DNA of 11,388 nt from Sulfurimonas sp. (GTDB lineage Bacteria > Campylobacterota > Campylobacteria > Campylobacterales > Sulfurimonadaceae): contig JAMOSE010000054.1 in assembly GCA_027063215.1 (NCBI GenBank), positions 1-11,388 of the forward strand, given 5' to 3'. Positions 1-5,489 of this stretch are shown piece by piece. Within the stretch, counting starts at the first letter, position 1; each line of letters starts with the position of its first letter. Made by a program: the position numbers and the translations under genes. The notes under the pieces were generated by a model. The model saw nothing but the letters and a program-made list of their open reading frames with translations, searched no databases and was not told the DNA's origin.

Positions 1-608
1 GAAGCCGTTGTATTTTTAAAGTACTCACGCGGACCATATACATTAAAGTAACGCAGTCCTACTATTGAAATATCAGAAGATTGTATATAATCATTAGCGA
101 TGTTATCCATCATTACTTTTGAAAAGCCATATACATTATTTGGATCTTCATGCCCTACTTTAAAAACATCACTCCCACCATATGTAGCTGCTGAAGATGC
201 ATAGATCATATTTGCATCATGTGCAACTGCGAGATCAAGCAGATCTTTAAAAGCATTCACATTTGTCTTGATCATCAGATCCTGTTCCAATGCTGTCGTA
301 TCTGAAATGGCAGCTTCATGAAAGATATAATCAAATTTATAATTTACTTCCAAATCTAAAAGCAGATCTTTATCATTGATATCACCGCTTATAACCTCAC
401 CGCTAAAACCCAAAAGATTTTTAAAATGTCCAAAACTTTTAAGGTTTCCATTGCTTAAAGTCTCTCCGCTTCTAAAACTGTCCAGCACTACTACCTTTGC
501 TTCTGGGTGATTCTTTTGAAAATAAAATGCTAAATTAGATCCTATAAAACCTGCTCCGCCTGTAATTAAAATCGTCTTGTTTTGTAAACTTTCTTCTCTA
601 TATCTCAT
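1..608 (-). CDS. hldD: ADP-L-glycero-D-manno-heptose 6-epimerase HldD, C-terminal part cut by window edge
   Basis: Epimerises ADP-D-glycero- to ADP-L-glycero-D-manno-heptose, the last step in making the activated heptose of the LPS inner core; a cytoplasmic NAD(P)-dependent enzyme of the extended short-chain dehydrogenase (SDR) family. I translated it by hand: about 202 codons are present, roughly two thirds of the usual 310-330. A Rossmann dinucleotide motif GGAGFIGSN sits at residues 17-25, followed by HEAAISDTT (97-105), the SSAATYG serine strand (138-144), the catalytic pair Y160/K164 in YGFSK, and LRYFNVYGPRE (185-195). The pattern fits HldD better than UDP-glucose epimerases, though a related sugar epimerase is not fully excluded. 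The start is ATG at 608, chosen because AAGGG (616-620) lies 7 bases ahead of it. The gene is divergent from the cytochrome gene at 732. The sugar-binding C-terminal end lies beyond base 1. Confidence 0.87.
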   Translation of the reverse strand, partial: MRYREESLQNKTILITGGAGFIGSNLAFYFQKNHPEAKVVVLDSFRSGETLSNGNLKSFGHFKNLLGFSGEVISGDINDKDLLLDLEVNYKFDYIFHEAAISDTTALEQDLMIKTNVNAFKDLLDLAVAHDANMIYASSAATYGGSDVFKVGHEDPNNVYGFSKVMMDNIANDYIQSSDISIVGLRYFNVYGPREYFKNTTA

Positions 609-673
609 ATCTTCACCCTTTACTCACCATAATAAAATAATTTTAATAAAATAATACCTTTAAATTCATTAAC

Positions 674-701
674 AAGTATTTAAGAAAACTACTATTATAA
701 T
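674..701 (+). promoter_or_regulatory. Probable promoter of the cytochrome c gene
   Basis: TATTATAAT (693-701) carries a perfect TATAAT hexamer at 696-701. AAGTATT at 674-680 lies in the place of the T-rich, poorly conserved -35 region of Campylobacterota sigma-70 promoters. Transcription would start near 708, giving a leader of about 24 bases with AAGGA (721-725) as ribosome site. The core ATTATAAT is itself a palindrome, so it could also serve hldD on the other strand, with a leader of about 80 bases; that second use is only a possibility. Confidence 0.6.
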
Positions 702-731
702 GCAGGTGAAACTTTAACTTAAGGAAATAAA

Positions 732-1019
732 ATGAAAAAAATCGTAATCGCTTCAATCGCAACTTTAGCATTAGTAACTGCTGCATCTGCTGCAGTAAAC
801 GGAAAAGCATGTGCTGCATGTCATGGTGCTCATTGGGAGAAAAAAGCAATGGGTAAATCTAAAGTTGTTGCTGAGATGACACATGCTGATATTGCAGCTG
901 CACTCAAAGGATATAAAGCTGGAACTTACGGTGGTCCAATGAAAGGTGTTATGAAAGGTCAAGTAGCACGTTATTCAGATGCTGATTTAGATGCATTCTC
1001 ACAAACTATCGGTAAATAA
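732..1019 (+). CDS. Periplasmic monohaem cytochrome c, class I, c553-like
   Basis: A 95-residue precursor. Residues 1-20 form a Sec signal peptide (two lysines, an alanine/leucine/valine core, cleavage near ASA-A), leaving a mature haem protein of about 75 residues. The single haem site is CAACH at 27-31, with H31 as proximal ligand; M70 or M74 in the GGPMKGVMKG stretch is the likely distal ligand, as in class I c553 cytochromes. The C-terminal helix (YSDADLDAFSQTI) is typical of the family. It should carry electrons in the periplasm. Because ccoS and ccoI lie next to it, the likely acceptor is cbb3 oxidase; this is inference, supported by the similarly placed cytochrome Cj1153 of C. jejuni. 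It is the only plus-strand gene here, has AAGGA 6 bases before its ATG, and is a single-gene transcript between its own promoter and terminator. Confidence 0.9.
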   Translation: MKKIVIASIATLALVTAASAAVNGKACAACHGAHWEKKAMGKSKVVAEMTHADIAAALKGYKAGTYGGPMKGVMKGQVARYSDADLDAFSQTIGK

Positions 1020-1032
1020 TTTCTGATACTTC

Positions 1033-1067
1033 GAGCTATCCTTTTGGGTAGCTCATCTTTCTTTTTT
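1033..1067 (+). terminator. Rho-independent terminator of the cytochrome gene
   Basis: GAGCTATCC (1033-1041) pairs with GGGTAGCTC (1046-1054) in a 9-pair stem with one G-T wobble and a TTTT loop. ATCTTTCTTTTTT follows, a good U-tract. It starts 13 bases after the cytochrome stop codon. On the minus strand the hairpin is not followed by a T run, so it is a one-way terminator, although ccoS transcripts would run into the same stem. Confidence 0.85.
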
Positions 1068-1090
1068 AAAAACTTCAAATACTTTATATT

Positions 1091-1315
1091 TTATTCGGGT
1101 CTATACTCTTTTTTCTTATTCATAGCCTCTTTTTTCTTTGTCTCAAGCTTTACAGCATCATTTAACTCATCTACATCATCAAAAAGCGCAGAGTTTAAAA
1201 ACTTCTCCTGATCATCAAACTGCCCTTTTTTAATAGCCCACATAAGCGCAACAACAGCGATAGAACCGAGAAAAACCGACACTCCAAGCATCATACCTAT
1301 TACCCAACTATCCAT
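1091..1315 (-). CDS. ccoS: cbb3-type cytochrome oxidase assembly protein CcoS
   Basis: A 74-residue membrane protein needed for assembly of active cbb3 oxidase; in other bacteria loss of CcoS gives oxidase lacking haem or copper cofactors. One transmembrane helix (about residues 4-27, MWAIKKG at its end) is followed by the family signature GQFDDQEKF (31-39) and a charged, lysine-rich cytoplasmic tail. The length fits the family (50-80). The start codon lies 2 bases after the ccoI stop, and AAGGAT (1321-1326), which overlaps the end of ccoI, is a well-placed ribosome site, so the two are translated as a pair. This is the last gene of the minus-strand unit; its stop lies 24 bases from the convergent terminator hairpin. 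Confidence 0.92.
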   Translation of the reverse strand: MDSWVIGMMLGVSVFLGSIAVVALMWAIKKGQFDDQEKFLNSALFDDVDELNDAVKLETKKKEAMNKKKEYRPE

Positions 1316-1317
1316 TC

Positions 1318-3711
1318 TTAATCCTTGTACCCTAATTTTATACGCATTGAGTTTCCAACAACAAGTAAAGAAGATATACTCATCGAGATAGCCGCAACAA
1401 GTGGAATAACATAGCCTGCCATTGCAAGAGGTATGGTTATACCATTGTAAACTAATGAGAGCCCTAAATTCTGTTTAATCATTCTAAATGTTCTTTTTGA
1501 AATTTTAAAACTGTCATAAAGTGAAGAGAAGGTATCATTAAGCAGAACAACATCACTCACTTCTATGGCAATATCACTGCCGTTCCCCATCGCAATTGCG
1601 ATATCACTGCTTGCAAGTGCCAAAATATCATTGATACCATCACCTGCCATAACAACTGTTTTACCATCTTCATGGAGTTTTGTAATATATGCAGACTTCT
1701 CTTCAGGAGTCAACTCTGCTTCATATTTTTCAATTCCGACAAGTTGTGCAACTTTTTGGGCACTTTTTTGATGATCTCCGGTAAGCATTATTACCTCAAT
1801 CCCCATCTTTTTGATCTTGCTGATGGCCTCTTTTGCATCTTCACGCGGCATATCAAAAAGCTCAAACTCAGCTAAAAGTTCTCCTCCATAAGCAAAATAA
1901 AACTCACTATACTCACTGCTACTTGTAACATCCAAACCAATTGTACGCATCAGTTTTGCATTACCGCCTGCAAGCATTTTGCCTCTATACATTGCCGTAA
2001 TACCCTGTGAAGCTATATTTTTAAAACGCTCTAATTCATAACAAGAGAGTTTTTCATCATAAATAGAATTAGCCACTGCCTTTGCAATAGGGTGTTTGGA
2101 GTTTAACAAAAGAGAATAGAGCATTGATGTGTCAAACGCTTTTAGAAAATTACTTTGCACTACTTCAGGTCGGCCCTGTGTAATTGTTCCTGTCTTATCA
2201 AGGGCTAAAACATCAGCTTTTGCCATTGTCTCAAGCTGTGCAGCCTCTTTAAAGAGTATGCCCCTCTTAGAGGCTATTGAGAGTCCTACCAGTGTGGCCA
2301 CCGGAGTGGCTAGAGCCAATGCACACGGACATGCGATAACAATAACAGAGATAGCGATCATAAATGATTGCTCAAAACTTGATGAATAAAAATACCAAGC
2401 TATAAAAGTAAAAAAAGAAAGCAAAAGAATCGTTGAAGAAAAGTATTCACTCAGTTTATTTGCAAGTTGCTGAATTTTAGGCTTATTGTTCATAGCATTT
2501 TCAAGCAAAGAGACAATATGACTCATTGTTGAGTGAGCATAATCTTTCGTTACTTTATACTTAATATCAGCATCAATACTCACTGTTCCACTGATCACAC
2601 TATCACCTTTTTGTTTAAAGATAGGATCACTCTCTCCTGTTAGGCTTGACTCATCAAAGTTACCACTTCCATCAATCACTTCTCCATCAAGAGCTACGCG
2701 ATCACCGCTAGAGAGGACTACAACAGCATTCACTGTTACATCATTGACATTTTTTGTAACTATTTTTTCATCTTCGACAACTTTAACATCAGAAGGAAGA
2801 TGCTGACTCATAATATCAAGCGTATCTGCAATACTTTTTTTACTTAGTGCCTCTAAAAACTTTCCAACCAAGACAAAGGAGACAATCATCGTCACCGAAT
2901 CAAAATAGGCTTCACCACTGCGTGTAAGTGTAATATAAATTGAGTAGATATATGTTAGCAGTGAACCGGTGGCGACCAGGGTGTCCATATTGACCGTTTT
3001 GGTTTTAAGGCCATAATACATCCCTTTAAAAAAAGGCCAACCACTGTAAAAAAGAACCGGAGTTGAGAGCGCCCACTCTCCAAGATTTAAGATGTGTTTA
3101 ATCTCTGGAGAGATTCCACTAAAATAGCCTGCATACTGTGCAACCATAATTGTCATCATATTCATTGTTGCAAAAACAGCAACAGCTATTCGCAAATAGT
3201 AATCTTTTCGTTCTTTGTTTGCTTTTTCTTCTTGCAGTGAAGCATCATACGGGTAGGCATTGTAACCGATAGCACGGATCATATCAATAATCTCTGAGAG
3301 TTTTACTACATCATCATCCCAGACAATTTTTGCTTTGTTGTTTGTGTAGTTGATATTTGTAGCAATAACACCATCCATATTCAACAGTGCTTTTTCATTC
3401 AGCCATACACAAGCTGAACAGTGAATACCCTCAATAATTAAAGAGACTTCGCAAAATCCTTCTTTGTTAAGCGTTACAAAACGCTCATAAAATGCAGGTG
3501 CATTAAAATTGCTTGAGTCTTCATACTGCTGTGAAGGAGGTGCCAATTTTTCATCACCAAGTTTTTTATAAAATCCGTCAAGTCCCTGATCACTAAGCAG
3601 ATGAAAAACACCCTGACAACCATTACAACAAAAGTAATGCCCATCATCTTCGATCATTACATCTTCACTAAACTCCAAATGACAGTGATCACATTTAATT
3701 TTCTTCGACAA
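1318..3711 (-). CDS. ccoI: Copper-transporting P1B-type ATPase CcoI/FixI (cbb3 oxidase maturation)
   Basis: A 797-residue inner-membrane ATPase that exports Cu(I) for assembly of cbb3 oxidase. The N-terminus has a cysteine cluster typical of FixI/CcoI (C7, C10, C28, C29, C32), then an HMA domain whose metal site is GIHCSAC (95-101). The catalytic core is complete: TGES 358-361 (actuator), CPC 461-463 (membrane metal site), DKTGT with phosphorylated D505, HP 540-541, TGD 644-646 and GDGIND 690-695. YN (755-756) and MxxSS (777-781) in the last two membrane helices match Cu(I)-specific pumps. Pairing with ccoS and a cytochrome argues for oxidase assembly rather than copper detoxification. The start is TTG at 3711 with AGGGAAG (3719-3725) 7 bases upstream; the next in-frame Met (19) would remove the first cysteine pair. 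The first 17 bases overlap the asparaginase-like gene. Confidence 0.93.
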   Translation of the reverse strand: MSKKIKCDHCHLEFSEDVMIEDDGHYFCCNGCQGVFHLLSDQGLDGFYKKLGDEKLAPPSQQYEDSSNFNAPAFYERFVTLNKEGFCEVSLIIEGIHCSACVWLNEKALLNMDGVIATNINYTNNKAKIVWDDDVVKLSEIIDMIRAIGYNAYPYDASLQEEKANKERKDYYLRIAVAVFATMNMMTIMVAQYAGYFSGISPEIKHILNLGEWALSTPVLFYSGWPFFKGMYYGLKTKTVNMDTLVATGSLLTYIYSIYITLTRSGEAYFDSVTMIVSFVLVGKFLEALSKKSIADTLDIMSQHLPSDVKVVEDEKIVTKNVNDVTVNAVVVLSSGDRVALDGEVIDGSGNFDESSLTGESDPIFKQKGDSVISGTVSIDADIKYKVTKDYAHSTMSHIVSLLENAMNNKPKIQQLANKLSEYFSSTILLLSFFTFIAWYFYSSSFEQSFMIAISVIVIACPCALALATPVATLVGLSIASKRGILFKEAAQLETMAKADVLALDKTGTITQGRPEVVQSNFLKAFDTSMLYSLLLNSKHPIAKAVANSIYDEKLSCYELERFKNIASQGITAMYRGKMLAGGNAKLMRTIGLDVTSSSEYSEFYFAYGGELLAEFELFDMPREDAKEAISKIKKMGIEVIMLTGDHQKSAQKVAQLVGIEKYEAELTPEEKSAYITKLHEDGKTVVMAGDGINDILALASSDIAIAMGNGSDIAIEVSDVVLLNDTFSSLYDSFKISKRTFRMIKQNLGLSLVYNGITIPLAMAGYVIPLVAAISMSISSLLVVGNSMRIKLGYKD

Positions 3712-4186
3712 CTTGAAACTTCCCTAATATTCTATTTTTTTTAAGTTGTTGCCATGGTCTGACATAGCCGTTCATACAGATATAAACACCGGCTATCTCT
3801 TGCGTCTGGGCAAAGCCTATGGACATTCCAAGGTTGAAACTCGCCTCTGATTTTTCAATACTATAGGGTTTCATTGCACCAGTTAGAACGATGACTCTAT
3901 CATCGAAAATAGCATCCAAAAACTCAGCTGTCTCATCAATGGTATCTGTTCCATGGACAATTACAAACTCAGCCTCTTGTGATTCAGAGATAATACTTGC
4001 AAGCATTTTTCTATCTTCTGTAGTCATATCCAGACTGTCTTTATAAACTACACCAGCCATCATAAAGTGGTGCTTTATAGAAGCCATAATCTCATCGATA
4101 GCATCATTATCGTAAGGGACTTCCAAAACTCCCGTCTCTTCATTATATCGTTTGTTAAATGTTCCGCCACTGTTGAGTATTAACAT
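3695..4186 (-). CDS. Single-domain asparaginase-like protein (N-terminal domain only)
   Basis: About 163 residues, half the usual 320-350 of type I/II L-asparaginases, and matching only their N-terminal domain. Visible family sites, numbered from the ATG: the nucleophile-type threonine T9 in NSGGT, Y14 nearby, S51 in DSLDM (substrate pocket), HGTDT with T81-D82, TGAMKP, and a lysine pair K149/K150 where the catalytic lysine is expected. The C-terminal domain, which in tetrameric asparaginases completes the neighbour's active site, is absent. Amidohydrolase activity on asparagine or a related amide is therefore uncertain. The reading frame is intact and ends by overlapping ccoI by 17 bases, so it does not look like a decaying gene. 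ATG at 4186 is preferred (GGAAG 5 bases upstream, 2-base gap from gmhB); an in-frame TTG at 4198 would add four residues. Confidence 0.75.
   Translation of the reverse strand: MLILNSGGTFNKRYNEETGVLEVPYDNDAIDEIMASIKHHFMMAGVVYKDSLDMTTEDRKMLASIISESQEAEFVIVHGTDTIDETAEFLDAIFDDRVIVLTGAMKPYSIEKSEASFNLGMSIGFAQTQEIAGVYICMNGYVRPWQQLKKNRILGKFQVVEEN
3719..3725 (-). promoter_or_regulatory. Shine-Dalgarno site that fixes the TTG start of ccoI
   Basis: AGGGAAG on the minus strand, 7 bases before TTG (3709-3711), inside the coding end of the upstream gene. There is no ATG or GTG nearby in frame, and this site together with the conserved N-terminal cysteines just after it makes TTG the best start. Confidence 0.65.
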
Positions 4187-4188
4187 AT

Positions 4189-4704
4189 TTACTTCCAAAT
4201 TTCATCTAATTTTTTTATAATCTTTGTTGCTTTTGACTCTTGTGTAGTACCACGCTCATCCAAAAGATAATTCTCTGTAAGGCCGGCATTTATTCCCGCT
4301 TCTATATCACGCTCTTTATCGCCTATCATAATTGAATTGTGTAAATCAATAGCAAACTCATCTGCAGCTTGTAACAACATACCGGGCTTTGGTTTACGGC
4401 ATTCACACGTTCCTGAGATATCCGGATGGTGTGGACAATAATAGACTTTTGCGATCGTAATATCTCTTTTTGCAAACTCAGATACCATCCACTCTGTCAA
4501 TTTTTTAAAATCTGCTTCACTATAATATTTTCGAGCAATTCCAGATTGATTTGTTACAACAAAAATCAAATAACCTAAATCTTGATAGTGTTTGCAAAGT
4601 TCAAATATTCCATCGATAAACTCAAAATCCTCTTGCTTATAGAGATACTCTTTTTCAACATTGATAACACCGTCACGATCAAGAAAAAGAGCTTTGTGTT
4701 GCAT
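4189..4704 (-). CDS. gmhB: D-glycero-D-manno-heptose-1,7-bisphosphate 7-phosphatase GmhB
   Basis: Removes the 7-phosphate from heptose-1,7-bisphosphate in the cytoplasm, the third step toward ADP-heptose. It is a HAD-superfamily phosphatase of 171 residues, normal for the family. DRDGVIN carries the nucleophile D9 and acid/base D11; TNQSGIAR (51-58) is motif II; a zinc loop has C90, H92, C100 and C102 (CPHHP...CEC); RKPKPGM follows and GDKERD (128-133) is the Mg-binding motif. I take ATG at 4704, one base after the gmhA stop. An in-frame GTG at 4713 is possible, but it has only 3 bases between GGAG and the start. It lies between gmhA and the asparaginase-like gene in one tightly packed unit. 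Confidence 0.93.
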   Translation of the reverse strand: MQHKALFLDRDGVINVEKEYLYKQEDFEFIDGIFELCKHYQDLGYLIFVVTNQSGIARKYYSEADFKKLTEWMVSEFAKRDITIAKVYYCPHHPDISGTCECRKPKPGMLLQAADEFAIDLHNSIMIGDKERDIEAGINAGLTENYLLDERGTTQESKATKIIKKLDEIWK

Positions 4705-4705
4705 C

Positions 4706-5299
4706 TTAAGCACCTACTCCATCACCAAAAAGCTCTTTTTCAATAATATCACAGATAATATGCCCAATTAAGATATGTGACTCTTGAATACGAGGTGTCG
4801 AGTCTGAAGGAACAACAAGTGCAATATCTGCCATCTGCGCCATCTTTCCGCCATCACGTCCGACAAGCGCTACAGTTGTTATGCCTTTTTTCTTTGCAGA
4901 CGCAAAAGCATTGATAATATTTTGTGAATTTCCCGAAGTAGAGATCCCAAAAAAGATATCACCCTTTTGTCCCATACCTTCAAGCTGACGTGAGAAAACC
5001 TGATCGTATCCATAATCATTTCCAATGGCTGTTAGGTTTGAGGTGTCTGTTGTAAGAGCTAGTGAAGGAATAGATGGTCTGTCAAAACCATAACGTCCAA
5101 CAAGCTCTGCTGCAATATGCTGCGCATCAGCAGCACTCCCGCCATTGCCTGCTAAAATTGTCTTTTTGTCACTCTCTTTATAGAGTTTTACACAGAGTTT
5201 TGCAACCGCTTCTATCTTCTCTAAAAGCGCTTCATTTTCATAAATAGCTTGTTTTGTCTCATATGATTTTTTAATTTGATCTTGTATATAGTTTTTCAT
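4706..5299 (-). CDS. gmhA: Sedoheptulose-7-phosphate isomerase GmhA
   Basis: Converts sedoheptulose 7-phosphate to D-glycero-D-manno-heptose 7-phosphate, the first committed step of LPS heptose synthesis, in the cytoplasm. It is a 197-residue SIS-domain protein of full length. It shows AGNGGSAADAQH (50-61), AAELVGRYGF (63-72), the phosphate-binding STSGNS (120-125) and TPRIQESH (168-175). H61, E65, Q172 and H180 fall at the positions of the known zinc/catalytic residues of the family. The start ATG at 5299 gives the usual MKNYI N-terminus; the ribosome site is weak (AGG about 9 bases ahead). It is the first gene of the unit running through gmhB to ccoS. Confidence 0.95.
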   Translation of the reverse strand: MKNYIQDQIKKSYETKQAIYENEALLEKIEAVAKLCVKLYKESDKKTILAGNGGSAADAQHIAAELVGRYGFDRPSIPSLALTTDTSNLTAIGNDYGYDQVFSRQLEGMGQKGDIFFGISTSGNSQNIINAFASAKKKGITTVALVGRDGGKMAQMADIALVVPSDSTPRIQESHILIGHIICDIIEKELFGDGVGA

Positions 5300-5326
5300 T
5301 GAATAAGCCTAGAAATAATATGTAAA

Positions 5327-5335
5327 ATAATAGCA
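5327..5335 (-). promoter_or_regulatory. Probable promoter of the gmhA-ccoS unit (extended -10)
   Basis: On the minus strand TGCTATTAT gives an extended -10 (TGn plus TATTAT, one mismatch to TATAAT). Transcription would start near 5320 and give a leader of about 20 bases. It lies between the aclA terminator and gmhA and closely resembles the element ahead of aclB. No clear -35 is seen, as is usual in Campylobacterota. Confidence 0.45.
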
Positions 5336-5383
5336 TAGAATTGGTTAGAAAAAGGTGTTTAAAATAAAGAGAGAAGAAGTTTT

Positions 5384-5418
5384 AAAAGAAAAAGTAACCA
5401 AAGAGAAAAACTCTTTGG
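5384..5418 (-). terminator. Rho-independent terminator of aclBA
   Basis: CCAAAGAG (5398-5405) and CTCTTTGG (5411-5418) form a perfect 8-pair stem around a 5-base loop. Read on the minus strand, the stem is followed by TTACTTTTTCTTTT. It lies about 70 bases past the aclA stop and upstream of the gmhA promoter, so it insulates gmhA from acl transcription. Confidence 0.75.
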
Positions 5419-5455
5419 CTAGAGGATGTTAACAGATAAAATTAGTCGATTTTTA

Positions 5456-5480
5456 CAGAAAAAAATTTAGTTTTTTTCTG
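5456..5480 (-). repeat. A/T-rich inverted repeat just after aclA
   Basis: CAGAAAAAAA (5456-5465) and TTTTTTTCTG (5471-5480) are perfect 10-base inverted arms around a 5-base loop, starting 9 bases past the aclA stop codon. With only two G-C pairs the stem is weak, but together with the hairpin at 5398-5418 it makes two hairpins in series in the 3' tail of the acl mRNA. It may stabilise the 3' end or act as a first, weak terminator; the role is inferred. Confidence 0.5.
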
Positions 5481-5489
5481 CACTGCTTT

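Noticed and set aside
643..849. Open frame on the minus strand across the cytochrome promoter and start
   Set aside because: Leucine-rich translation of AT-rich DNA, opposite a convincing secreted cytochrome gene with its own signals.
3695..4198. Asparaginase-like gene as a pseudogene
   Set aside because: The frame is intact, key residues are kept, and both ends mesh with the neighbouring genes, which argues against decay.
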